From positions 744,001 to 808,000 of the forward strand of contig NZ_CP110636.1 in NCBI RefSeq assembly GCF_026153355.1: DNA of 64,000 nt, given 5' to 3'. Below, one piece after another: positions 53,916-64,000 of the stretch. Under the pieces are notes generated by a model that made no database searches, was not told the origin of the DNA, and saw nothing but the letters and a program-made list of their open reading frames with translations. A program made the translations under genes and the position numbers. Source of the DNA: Streptomyces endophytica. Its GTDB lineage: Bacteria; Actinomycetota; Actinomycetes; Streptomycetales; Streptomycetaceae. Each line of letters starts with the position of its first letter. Within the stretch, counting starts at the first letter, position 1.

Positions 53916-56900
53916 CTATCGGCCTTCCGGGGGACGCCGGTCGTCGGTCTCGCCCCGCAGGATGCGTTCGAGTCCGGCGCGGCCGGGGAGGCGGGCGGGC
54001 CGGACGATCTCGCCGGTGCGGACGTAGAGGAAGGCGGCGCGGACGGCGGACGGGGGCAGGCCGTGCCGTTCGGCCCAGGCGAGGCGGTAGACGGCGAGCT
54101 GGAGGGGGTCGGCGGTCTGGGTGCGGCCGGTCTTCCAGTCGATGATCTCGTAGCGGTCGCCGTCGGGGCCACGCTCCTTGTAGACGGCGTCGATCCGGCC
54201 GCGGATCACCCGTCCGGCGAGGATCAGCTGGAAGGGCGCCTCGACGCGGTGGGGGTGCGGTGGGCGTAGGGGGTGCGGGCGAACGCCTCCTTGAGGGCTT
54301 CCAGGTCGTGTTCGTCGGTGATCCGGTCGGCGTCGGGCTCGTCGGCGCCCGGCAGCTCGTCGGGGCCGAGCAGCGGCAGGGCGAGCTCTTCGAAGCGGGA
54401 CTCGACCCAGGCGTGGAAGCGGGTGCCGCGGCGGGCGCCGGGCTGGGGCGGGCGCGGCATGGGGCGGGCCAGCTCGCGGGCGAAGCCGTCCGGGTCGGCG
54501 GCGAGGCGGAGCAGCTGGGTGGCGCTGAGTGCGGCGGGCAGCGGGACCTCGCGGACGGTGGCGCGGGAGCGGCGCAGCTCGTCGGCGAGCGCCTCCAGGT
54601 CGCGGTCCCAGGAGCCGAGGATGCGGCGCTCCTCGGGGAGCAGTGCGTGCGGGCCGGTGGCCTCGTTGTCCCCTTCGTCCTCGGCCTGGTGGGCGGGGTC
54701 CGGAGTGGTGAGGTCCGGTTCGGTGGTGCGCTGGGCGCCGATACGGGGCCGCGGGGGCGGGGCGGCCGCACCGGGGCCGTCCTCGACGCCCGGAACGTCC
54801 TCCATACCCGTCATGTCGTCGAACGGGTCCGCCTCGGCGGTCGCGAACGGGTCCGGTTCCTCGAACGGGTCGGCCTCGGGCACGCCGTACGCCTCGTCGT
54901 CCTCCGGCAACCCGTACGGGTCGTCCTCCGGCATGCCGTACGGGTCGTCCTCCCACTCCTCCTCCGGTGGGGCCGGCGGCCACTCCGGGTCGTACGCCGG
55001 GGACGGTGCGGGGACGGAGGGGGCGACGGCGGCGGGCGGCTGGGCGGTCCGATGGCGGGCGAGGTGGGTGCGCACCGCGGCCGCCGCGGTGCGGCGGCGG
55101 GTCAGGGCGGCGGGGTCGAGCGGCAGCGGCCAGGCCTGTTCGGCGGCGGCCTCGGCGAGGGTGGGGTTCTCGGCGTCCTCCTCGGGCGGGTCGGCCCAGT
55201 GCTCGATCTCGCCGTGGCCGGCCTCGCAGTGTTCGCGCAGTGCCTCCAGGAAGGCGGACGGGCCGCGCGGCCGCTTCTGATGGGGGCCCCACCAGTGGCC
55301 GGAGCCGAGCAGCAGGGAGCGGGGGCGGGTGAAGGTGACGTAGCCGAGGCGGAGTTCCTCGGTCTGCTGGTGGTGCTTCATCGCCTCCTTGAAGTCCTTG
55401 AGGCCGCGGGCGGTCCATTCCTCGACGTCGGGGAGGGTGGCGGCGTCGCCGCGGAGGGCGTGCGGCAGGACCTTGGCGCGGCTGGTCCAGGACTCGCGGG
55501 ACTGTTCGCTGGGGAACTGCTTGGCGACGAGGCCGGGGACGGCGACGACGTCCCATTCGAGGCCCTTGGACTTGTGGGCGGTGAGCACCTTGACGGTGTT
55601 GTCGCCGCCGGGGAGGGAGCTGTCGAGGCCCTTCTCGTACTGGACGGCGGTGCGCAGGAAGCCGAGGAAGGCGAGGAGGGTGGCGTCGCCGTCGAGGGAT
55701 TCGCCGCCCTGTTTGGCAGCGAATCCGGCGGCGATGTCGAGGAAGGTGCCGAGGGTTTCGCGGCGGCGGGCGGCGAGGGCGTGCGGGGACGCGGAGAGTT
55801 CGACTTCGAGGCCGGTGGTGGCGAGCACCCGGTGGAGGACGTCCATGAGGGGGTCGCCCAGGGAGCGCCGGAGGTCGCGGAGCTCGGCTGCGAGGTGGGC
55901 GAAGCGCACCCGGGCCTCGGGGGAGAACGGCAGGCCGTCGTCGGTGCCGTCGGCCTCCAGGAAGGTGTCGAGGGCGTCGGCGAGGGAGAGGGTCTCGGCG
56001 GGGTCGGTGCCTTCGACGGCCTCGGCGAGGCGTTGTGCGGGGTCGTCGGACGGGCCGCCGTGGTGGACGAGGGTGCGGGCGCGCCGCCCGAGGAGGGCGA
56101 GGTCGCGGGGGCCGATCCGCCAGCGGGGGCCGGTCAGGAGGCGGACGAGGGAGGCGTTGGCGGTCGGGTCCTGGAGGACGTCGCAGACGGCGACGAGGTC
56201 GGCGATCTCGGGGAGGTGCAGCAGTCCGGAGAGGCCGACGACCTCGACGGGGATGTCGCGGGCGACGAGTTCGCCCTGGATGTGGGCGAAGTCGCCGGCG
56301 GTGCGGCACAGGACGGCGATCTCGCCGGGCGGGGTGCCGGTGCGGACGAGGTGGGCGAGGGAGTCGGCGAGCCAGCGGAGTTCTTCGGTGTGGGTGGGCA
56401 GCAGGGCGCAGCGGACCGTGCCGTCGCGTTCGGCGCCGGGGGCGGGGCGGAGCGCTTCGACGCCTTCGTGCATGCGGCGGAGCGGGGCGGCGAGGCCGTT
56501 GGCGAGGTCGAGGAGGCGGCCGCCGCTGCGGCGGTTCTCGCTGAGGGCGTAGCGGTGGGCGGGGGTGCCGTCCGCGAAGGGGAAGTGGGCGGGGAAGTCG
56601 TCGAGGTTGGCGACGGAGGCGCCGCGCCAGCCGTAGATGGCCTGGCAGGGGTCGCCGACGGCGGTGACGGCGTGCCCGGTGGGGGTGCCGTTCGCGGCGC
56701 CGAAGAGTCCGGAGAGCAGCAGTCGCTGGGCGACGGAGGTGTCCTGGTACTCGTCGAGCAGGACGACCCGGAATTCGTCGCGCAGGATCCGGCCGACCTC
56801 GGGGCGGGTGGTGGCGAGGGTCGCCGACCGGGCGATCTGATCACCGAAGTCGAGCAGGTCGCGGCGGCTCTTCTCGGCGCGGTGGGCGGTGACGAGGTCG

Positions 56901-57571
56901 AGGAGCTCCAGCCGGGCGCGGGCGGTGTCGGGGACCTTGCGCAGGTCGGCGTTGGTGAGCTTGACGCCGTCGAGGGCGGCGAGCAGTCCGGTGTCGTACG
57001 CGCGGAGCTCGGCCGGGTCGACGAGGTGCTCGGCGAGCTCGGCGTCCAGGGCGAGGAGGTCCTCCACGAGGGAGGGCAGGGAGGTGGTGAGCGCCGGGTA
57101 GGGGCCGGGGGCGGTGCGCAGGGTGCGGGCGGCGAGCTGGAAGCGGGTGGCGTCGGCGAGCAGCCGGGCGCTGGGTTCGAGGCCGATGCGCAGGCCGTGG
57201 TCCTTGAGGAGCTGGCCGGCGAAGGCGTGGTACGTCGAGATGCGCGGCTCGCCGGGATCGGCCTCGGCGCTCCCGGGCCCGGGCTCCGGGTCGGTCACCC
57301 CGGCCCGGACGAGGGCGGTGCGGACCCGCTCGGCGAGCTCGCCGGCGGCCTTGTTGGTGAAGGTCAGCCCGAGCACCTGCTCGGGGGCGACCTGCCCCGT
57401 GCCGACCAGCCACACCACCCGCGCGGCCATCACCGTGGTCTTACCGGACCCGGCCCCGGCCACGATGACCTGCGGCGCGGGCGGCGCGATGATGCACGCC
57501 GTCTGCTCCGGGGTGAACGGAATCCCGAGCAGCTCCTTGAGCTGCTCGGGGTCGGTGATACGCGATGCCAC
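53916..57571 (-). pseudogene. adnB: AdnB-type helicase-nuclease subunit, one frameshift near the 3' end
   Basis: About 1,215 residues: an N-terminal UvrD-like motor (VAGAGSGKTTVMAARV, LLDEYQDTS, TAHKSKGLEWDVV), an acidic Pro/Asp/Glu linker of about 100 residues with DPYG(M/L)PEDD repeats, and a C-terminal RecB-family nuclease (GRIDAVYKE, YEIIDWKTGRTQ). The frame breaks at 54251-54255, a run of five G; six would restore HRTPHRVEAPFQ. The nuclease would be lost if the break were real. GTG 57571 (VASRITDPEQL) is the likely start. AdnA-AdnB resects double-strand breaks in mycobacteria. Confidence 0.85.
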
Positions 57572-58116
57572 GTGAAAGACGGTAACGGTCCCCACTGACA
57601 ATCCGCTGCGCTTGGCGGGCCTCCCACGTACCTGGCTGTCCCGCCGGGGGGCTTGTTCGCCGTTGCGCTTTGCGGCGCCCCGCACGTACCCGTCTCTCCC
57701 GCCGCGGGGCTTGCTCGCCGTTGCGCCTGGCGGCGGGCGTTGTTTTGTCGGGTGCGGTGCCGGCCCTCCAGACTTCGTCCTCCGGTCCAGCCCCTCCCGT
57801 GGTGGGGAGTTTCTCAGCTGGTTGGGGGCGGGCCTGATCTGTTGCCTGCGGGCACGTGGGCATTACGTGCACCCCCACCGGCCAAAACTTTCCCCTCACG
57901 GGAGGGGACGGGCCGGAGGGGCCGGTTGTGTGGACGTAAAGCGTCAGCAGTCCACACAACCGGCCCCGGAGGCCCGTCACCGCACCCGACAACCACCCAG
58001 CCCGCCGCAGGCGCAACGGCGAACAACAACCGCGGCGGGACAGACAGGTACGTGCGGGGCGCCGCAAAGCGCGCAACGGCGAGAACACCCGCGGCGCCGC
58101 AGACAGGTACGTGGGG
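57572..58116. repeat. 545-base nested inverted-repeat region between adnA and adnB
   Basis: The left arm at about 57623-57772 and right arm at about 57967-58116 are imperfect inverted copies. Each arm is itself a tandem pair of 58-60-base units containing TCGCCGTTGCGC (57657, 57715) or its complement (58011, 58071). The middle carries further inverted repeats. No protein-coding gene is supported. It splits two genes that adjoin in mycobacteria. Confidence 0.75.
57918..57967. terminator. 18-bp-stem hairpin inside the repeat region
   Basis: GGGGCCGGTTGTGTGGAC at 57918-57935 pairs perfectly with 57950-57967 around a 14-base loop. It could stop or slow transcription from adnA into adnB, or be the core of the repeat element. 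Confidence 0.65.
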
Positions 58117-61100
58117 TCACTCCACAACGTGGCGCCCCTCCGGCTGCGCACTGCACGACGCGCGGAACGCGCAATGCGTGCAGTGCGTGCCCGTGGCCGG
58201 CGTGAAGCGTTCCTCCAGGACGCGGCCGGCGGCGGTGGCGAGGAGGTCGCCGACCCAGTCGCCGTCCGGCGGCGGCTGGGCCTGTACGGCGGGGAGGGCG
58301 TCGCCGCCCTCCTTCTGGGGGGCGCCGATGCGCAGGTGGACCAGTTCGGCGCCGCCGGGTTCGGGGGTGCGGCCGTCGAAGACGTCGTCGACCGCGCCTT
58401 CGCGGACCGCGAGCTGGTAGACGGCGAGCTGGGGGTGGCGGGCGACCTCGGGGCCGGTCGGTTTCTGCTTGCCGGTCTTGAAGTCGACGACGTAGGCCCT
58501 GCCCTGTTCGTCCGTGGCGATGTGGTCCATGCTGCCGCGGATGCGGACCTCGTAGGTGCCGGCCCGGAGGGTGACGTCGAAGGGGTGCTCGGTGGCGACG
58601 GGGTCGCGGCCGAGGGCGTCGCGTTCCATGACGTGCCAGCGCAGGAAGCGTTCGAGGGCGGCGCGGGCGTGGTCCTTCTCCTGGCGGGACTTCCAGGGGC
58701 GTCGAAGGCGAGCGCGTCCCATACGGAGTCCAGGCGTTCCATGAGGACGGTGAGGTCGGCGGGGGTGCGTCCGGAGGCGACTTCGTCGGCGAGGACGTGG
58801 ACGACGTTGCCGAAGCCCTGGGCGGCGGTGGCGGGGCTGTCCGCCTTGACCTCGCGGCCGAGGAACCACTGGAGGGCGCAGGTGTTGGCGAGCTGGTCGA
58901 GGGCGCTGCCGGAGAGGACGACGGGCAGGTCGCGGTCGCGCAGCGGGACCCGGCTGTGGGTGGGGTCGTTCATGCCCCACCAGGTGTCGGGGTGGGCGGC
59001 GGGCACCAGGGGGCGGTGGTCGTCGTCGTGCAGCGCGGCGAGCCGGGCGAGCCGCTGGGCGGCGGCGTCGCGCAGGGCGGGGCTCGCCGCGGGATCGACG
59101 GTGGTGGCGCGGAGTTCGGCGACCAGTGCGGCGACGGAGAGGGGGCGGCGGGGGCGGCCGGTGACGTCCTGGGGGGTGACGCCCAGTTCGGTGAGGAACC
59201 GGGAGGGCTGGTCGCCGTCGTCGGCGGCGGCCTTGACGGCGGTGACGACGAGGCGGTCGCGGGCGCGGGTCGCGGCCACGTAGAACAGCCGGCGTTCCTC
59301 GGCGAGCAGGGCGCCGGGGGTGAGGGGTTCGGCGAGGCCGTCGCGGCCGATCCGGTCGGCTTCGAGGAGGGAGCCGCGGCGGCGCAGGTCGGGCCAGAGT
59401 CCTTCCTGGACGCCGGCGACGACGACCAGCCGCCATTCCAGGCCCTTGGCGCGGTGGGCGGTCATCAGCCGGACGGCGTCGGGGCGGACGGTGCGGCGGG
59501 TGAGGGTGTCGGCGGCGATGTCCTGGGCGTCGAGTTCCTCCAGGAAGTTGAGGGCGCCGCGGCCGCCGGTGCGTTCCTCGGCGCGGGCGGCGGTCTCGAA
59601 GAGGGCGACGACGGCGTCGAGGTCGCGGTCGGCGTTGCGGCCGGCGGCGCCGCCGCGGCGGGCGGCGCGTTCCAGGCGCTGCGGCCAGGGGGTGCCGTCC
59701 CACAGTTCCCACAGGGCCTGTTCGGCGGTGCCGCCGCCGGCGAGGAGTTCGCGGGCCTTGCGCAGCAGCAGGCCGAGCCGTTGGGCGCCGCGGGCGTAGC
59801 CGGGGTCGTGGGCGACCAGGCGCTGGGGGTGGGCGAGGGCCCGGGCGATCAGTGCGTCGGAGGGGGGCGGCAGGGGTGTGCCGGCGGCGCGTTCCTCCTC
59901 GCGCAGGGCGCGGCCGAGGCGGCGCAGGTCGGCGGCGTCCATGCCGCCGAGGGGGGAGGCGAGCAGGTCGAGGGCGGTGTCGGCGTCGAGCCAGCCCGGT
60001 GTGGTGGCGTCGGGGGTGTCCGGTTCCTGGCCGAGGGCGGCGTGGGCCGCGGCGCGGAGGGCGCTGAGCAGGGGGCGACGGCGGGTTCGTGGCGCAGCGG
60101 GAGTTCGTCGCCGTCGATGTCGAGGGGGACGCCGGCGGAGGTGAGGGCGCGGCGGACGGCGGGGATGGAGCGGCCGCCGGCGCGGACGAGGACGGCCATG
60201 TCGCGCCAGGGCACGCCGTCCTCCAGGTGGGCGCGGCGCAGGATGTCGGCGACGTTGTCCAGTTCGGCGCCGGGTGTGGGGTAGGTGTACGCCTCGACGC
60301 GGCCGCCGTCCCGTAGGGGCGTGGGTTCGCGGTGGGCGCGGACCTTGGCGGCCGGGAGTCGGGTGAGCGGCATCCGGTGGGTGAGCTGCCGGGTGGCGGT
60401 GAGCAGGGTGGCGCCGGAGCGGCGGGAGGTGCCGAGGACGGCGACGGGGGCGGGGTGCCGTCGCCGCGGCGGAAGGTTTCGGGGAAGTCGAGGATGCCGT
60501 TGACGTCCGAGCCGCGGAAGGCGTAGATCGACTGGTCGGGGTCTCCGAGGGCGACGAGGGTGCGGCCGGGGGTGCCGGGGGCGGCGGCCGCCGTGTGGTT
60601 GCCGGCGAGCGCGCGCAGCAGCCGTACCTGGGCGGCGTCGGTGTCCTGGTACTCGTCGACGTAGACGGCGTCGTAGGCGGTGGCCAGTTCGGCGGCGACA
60701 TCGGGGCGTTCGGCCAGGAGCACGGCGCGGTGGACGAGTTCGGCGTAGTCGAGGACGCCCTGGCCGTCGAGGACGTCGAGGTATTCGGCGAGGAAGCCGG
60801 CGGCGGCGTGCCAGTCGGGGCGGCCGGTGCGGCGGGCGAAGGCGCCGAGGGCGTCCGGGCCGAGGCCCAGTTCGCGGCTGCGGGCGAGCACGGCGCGGAC
60901 CTCGTCGGCGAAGCCGCGGGTGGTCAGGCAGGCGCGGAGGTCGTCGGGCCAGCTGATCGCGGCCCGGCCCGCGCCGGCGAGGTCGGCCTGGCCCTGGAGG
61001 AGTTCGCGGACGACGAGGTCCTGTTCGGGGCCGGAGAGCAGCCGCAGCGGGTCGGCGAAGAGGTCGGCGTCCTGGTGGGCGCGGACCAGGGCGTAGCAGA

Positions 61101-61524
61101 AGGAGTGGAAGGTGGTGGCCTGCGGGATGCCGGCGGGTGCGGGCGGGGTCCCCGGCCCGTCGCCGTGTTTCCCGGGGCGGCGGCGCGGCTTGTCCAGGGT
61201 GCGCAGGCGGAGTGCGAGGCGGTCGCGGAGGTCGACGGCGGCCTTGCGGCTGAAGGTGAGGACGAGGATCCGCTCGGGGTCGCCGCCGTCCCGGACCCGG
61301 CGGGCGACGGCTTCGACGAGGGTGGTGGTCTTGCCGGTGCCGGGCCCGGCGAGGACCAGCAGCGGGCCGTCGCGGTGGTCAACCACGGCGCGCTGGGCTG
61401 CGTCCAAGGTGGGAGGGTCCACCCGTTCCGGCGGCGTGCGGACCAGTCGGTACGCGCCGGAGGCGTCCCGCCGCGTCGCCCGGCGGGGCTGCGTCGGCGG
61501 GACGGCCGAGAAGGAGGAGCTCAC
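58117..61524 (-). pseudogene. adnA: AdnA-type helicase-nuclease subunit, three apparent frameshifts
   Basis: About 1,135 residues read in three frames. Motor motifs are LAGPGTGKTTTLVEAV and YVDEYQDTDAAQV; the middle has TAHRAKGLEWRLVVV; the nuclease has RGSMDHIATD and YVVDFKTGKQKP. A Cys in NTCALQWFLG and CTHCAFRASC make an AddB-like iron-sulfur pattern. Breaks lie at G-runs 60446-60450, 60071-60075 and 58696-58699; one added G in each restores sequence such as PVAVLGTSRRSGA, APLLSALRAAAH and DAPWKSRQEKDH. Three identical-type errors in an otherwise conserved gene indicate base-calling loss. GTG 61524 has no strong ribosome binding site. It heads the pair. Confidence 0.85.
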
Positions 61525-61745
61525 GTGGATCGCCGGTCCTGAGGAGGGTGCTGGTCGTGGTGCGGATGCGGTGCGGGGCGCGCCGCCGTGCGGGGTGCCG
61601 GGGTGGCCGGGGGCCGGGCGGCGGGGCCGTGGTGGCGTCCGGCGCCGGGAGGGCAGTGCCCGACGCTACGCCAGTCGGTGCCCGGGCCGCGGACCGGTCC
61701 GTGGGCCGCCGGGCCGGGAGGCGGCCGGTGCGGGCGCCGGGCGGC

Positions 61746-62134
61746 TCAGTCGTCCCATGGGGCGTCCCGCTCGTCCTGCCGGCCGTCCCAACGGGCGCGC
61801 CGCATATCGATCTTGGGTATGTGGTCGTCGCTCCCCTGCGACGCGGCCCGCAGCGGGGTGCCCTCGTCGCGGTAGTGGGCCAGGGCGCGCAGTTCGCTGC
61901 CGGGCAGCAGCCGCCCGTCGGCGCGCACCACCCGCCACCAGGGCACCGCGCCGCCGTAGACCGCCATCACCCTGCCGACCTGCCGGGCCCTCCCTCGTCC
62001 AGATACTCCGCGACATCGCCGTACGTCATGACCCGGCCGGCCGGGATCAGCTCGGCGACGGAGAGCACCCGCTCGGCATAGGCGGGCAGCTCCCCGGCGT
62101 CGGCGCCGGGCGCCGTGTCTCCGGTACCACTCAT
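61746..62134 (-). pseudogene. Alkyltransferase-like protein (MGMT-type fold without Cys), frameshifted
   Basis: About 129 residues. The winged-helix part starts AYAERVLSVAELIPAGRVMT and reaches EYLDEGG; the rest (VGRVMAVYGGAVPWWRVVRA, ending DERDAPWDD) is in another frame. One base is missing around 61984-61996, in GGGCCC. The active-site PCHRV of true methyltransferases is PWWRV here, as in ATL proteins that flag O6-alkylguanine for nucleotide excision repair. ATG 62134 is used; ATG 62143 is possible. M. tuberculosis Rv3204 near adnAB appears equivalent. Confidence 0.8.
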
Positions 62135-62322
62135 TCGGTCCATCCTGCCGCACGGCACCGACAATGGGAGCGGACGCACGGTCCACCACCCTTCGGAACA
62201 CCGGCGGCGGCCGCCACCGGACCCGGCACGGTGGCAGAGGTTCCGCTTCCCGTCACCCCGAAATGCACCCTGATGCCCCCCTCCACCGGTCGGCCGTGCC
62301 ACCATCTTCCGGACGGTGACTG

Positions 62323-64000
62323 GTGATACGAGATCAAGAAGAGACGGCCGAGCAGCAGGGCGCGGCGCCTCCACGGGAGGCGGGCGCCCCTGAAGCGCTG
62401 CCCGTCGAGGGGAAGCACCAACGGAGGCCGGCCACGGCTTCCGCTACCGAAAAGGCGAGCACGATCAAGAAGGCCGAACGACCGGGGGCGTCCCAGAGGC
62501 CGGAAGGGCCCAAGGAGCCCGCACCACCCAAGGGACATGAGGAGGAGCCGAGGAGCGACCGGCAACACCAGCAGGCCGAGGACGACGCGCACGTGGAGCA
62601 CGGCAAGGGCGCCGAGCCGGGCCCGGTCGCGGCCCGCGGCATGTCCCGGACGGGTTCGCACCGCGACGGGGCGGCCGCCGACGAGTGCGGCGAGTTCCAC
62701 GTCGACCGGGTCTCGGGCGACGAGCCGCTGCTGCCCGCCCGGGTGCACCGGCCCTCCGACCTGCTGCGGCTGCTGCTCGGCATGGCCGGCATCGCCCTGG
62801 TCCTCGGTCTGGCCACGTTCGCGCACGGCACCACCGCGGGCCTGGCCCGGGACATCGGCACCGGTGCGCGGGCCACTCCCCCGCTGCTGATCAATCTGGC
62901 CGGGCTGACCGCCAGCGTCGCGGTGCTGATCGTGCCGGTGGCGTTCGCCGTCGAGCGGCTGGTCAAGCGGGACGGGCTGCGGATCGCGGACGGTGTGCTC
63001 GCCGCCGTCCTGGCGCACGGGGTGTCGCTCGCCACCGACCTGTGGGTGGCCGAGTCCGCCCCGGCCTCCATCAGGGTGGCGCTGACCCAGCCGCTGGCGA
63101 ACGGCTCGCTCTCCGCGCCGGTGCACAGCTATCTGGCGCCGGTGATCGCCTACATGACGGCGGTGGGCATGTCCCGGCGGCCGCGCTGGCGGGTCGCGAT
63201 GTGGGGCGTGCTGCTGCTCGACGCGTTCGCGGTGCTGGTCGGCCGCTACACCACACCGTTCGCGATCATCACGACGGTGCTGATCGGCTGGACCGTGGCG
63301 TTCGGCACCCTCTACGCCGTCGGCTCCCCCAACGTCCGCCCACCGGGCAGAACCTCCTCGCCGGGCTGCGCCGGGTCGGCTTCCGCCCGGTCAGCGCGCT
63401 GCGCGCGGAGGACACCGCCAACCCCGAGCACGCCGACCGCGGCCGCCGCTACCTCGTCACCCTGGAGGACGGCCCGCCGATCGACGTCACCGTGGTCGAC
63501 CGCGAGCAGCAGGCGCAGGGCTTCTTCTACCGGGTCTGGCGCCGGCTGTCGCTGCGCGGCATCAACCAGCGCCGCAGCCTGCAGTCGCTGCGCCAGGCCC
63601 TGGAGCAGGAGGCGCTGCTGGCGTACGCGGCGATCGCGGCCGGCGCCCACGCCCCCAAGCTGATCGCCACCTCCGAGCTCGGCCCGGACGCGGTGATGCT
63701 GGTCTACGAGCACATCGGGGGCCGCACCTTCGACTCGCTGGCCGACGAGGAGATCACCGACGCGCTGATGCACAGCGCCTGGCGGCAGGTCGAGGCGCTG
63801 CAGTCGCGGCGGATCGCGCACCGGCGGCTGGTCGGCGACGCGCTGCTGGTGGATCGTTCCGGCAACATCGTGCTGACCGAGCTGCGCGGCGGGGAGATCG
63901 CGGCCGGTGACCTCGTACTGCGGATGGACATCGCCCAGCTGCTGGTCACGCTGGGTCTGCGGGTCGGCGCGGAACGGGCGGTGGCGGCGGCCGTCGAGGT
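62323..64000 (+). pseudogene. Lysylphosphatidylglycerol-synthase-type membrane protein, partial and frameshifted
   Basis: The 5' 1.68 kb of a larger gene that leaves the window. From GTG 62323 it has a disordered charged N-terminus (about 130 residues), then at least six membrane helices (LLRLLLGMAGIALVLGLATF onward). After GSPNVRPPG the frame shifts by one base near 63346-63350 (CCGGGCAG, probably CCGGGCCAG), and continues with a cytoplasmic kinase-like domain (GFFYRVWRRLSLRG, VMLVYEHIGGRTFDSL, DLVLRMDIAQLL). Such proteins in Streptomyces usually end in an LPG-synthase/TIGR00374 membrane domain. Function is unknown. Confidence 0.7.

Noticed and set aside
54260..57598. Very long (over 1,100 codons) plus-strand open frame opposite adnB
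   Set aside because: Gly/Val/Glu-rich antisense of a recognisable helicase-nuclease; no domain or ribosome binding site.
57572..58116. Degenerate insertion sequence between adnA and adnB
   Set aside because: No transposase remnant or flanking target duplication could be seen; only nested inverted repeats are supported.

Overview
The window is chromosomal DNA from a Streptomyces. Very high G+C, strong third-position GC bias, GTG starts, one rare TTA codon and the gene content all fit: dasA/dasR, sigR/rsrA, wblC, nrdAB behind a B12 riboswitch, DUF3311 plus a solute symporter, and UPF0182. Gene order looks like the conserved chromosomal core. I cannot name the species. No phage, insertion sequence or CRISPR array was recognised.

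Layout. 1-2.5 kb: chitobiose-type ABC uptake (dasB start, dasA) divergent from the GntR regulator dasR, with two DasR-type operators between them. 2.7-4.6 kb: DUF3311 protein and a sodium:solute symporter. 4.8-8.6 kb: NrdR-like sites, a cobalamin riboswitch and class Ia ribonucleotide reductase nrdAB; nrdA has an in-frame TAG. 8.7-12.5 kb: penicillin-binding protein (frameshifted), peptide deformylase and a TPR protein. 12.8-17.3 kb: two HD/HD-GYP membrane proteins and the thiol-stress pair sigR-rsrA with a matching SigR promoter. 17.3-25.8 kb: XRE-cupin regulator, hydrolase, SRAP protein, M50-like protease, aroA, rsgA, Gdx-like SMR exporter, TetR, hisN and a CBS protein. 25.9-28 kb: catalase divergent from a Fur/PerR-type regulator. 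28-30.4 kb: two identical initiator tRNA genes flanking a large Sel1-repeat protein. 30.5-39.6 kb: UPF0182, PPA1309, PDZ/Lon-type protease, moaE, SDR, zinc protease and NUDIX. 39.7-42.9 kb: three AIM24-family genes, one fused to TerD. 43-46.7 kb: YgjP-type protease, a PqqD-like/ThiF protein and an ABC1 kinase. 46.8-48 kb: wblC (whiB7) with a long leader ORF and an attenuator. 48-62.1 kb: uvrD2, mycoredoxin (SigR promoter), nudC, M20 peptidase, adnB, adnA and an alkyltransferase-like protein. 62.3 kb to the end: a truncated LPG-synthase-type membrane protein.

The second half resembles the M. tuberculosis Rv3193c-Rv3204 neighbourhood (UPF0182, PDZ protease, DUF2342, ABC1 kinase, whiB7, uvrD2, mycoredoxin, nudC, adnB, adnA, alkyltransferase-like protein). 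Shared themes are thiol/redox stress (sigR, mrx1, catalase/Fur), antibiotic response (wblC) and DNA repair (uvrD2, adnAB, ATL, SRAP).

Sequence quality matters here. Six genes carry eight apparent one-base losses, most in G/C runs. Together with the TAG in nrdA this looks more like residual sequencing error than gene decay, so those genes are annotated over their full span with the break marked.
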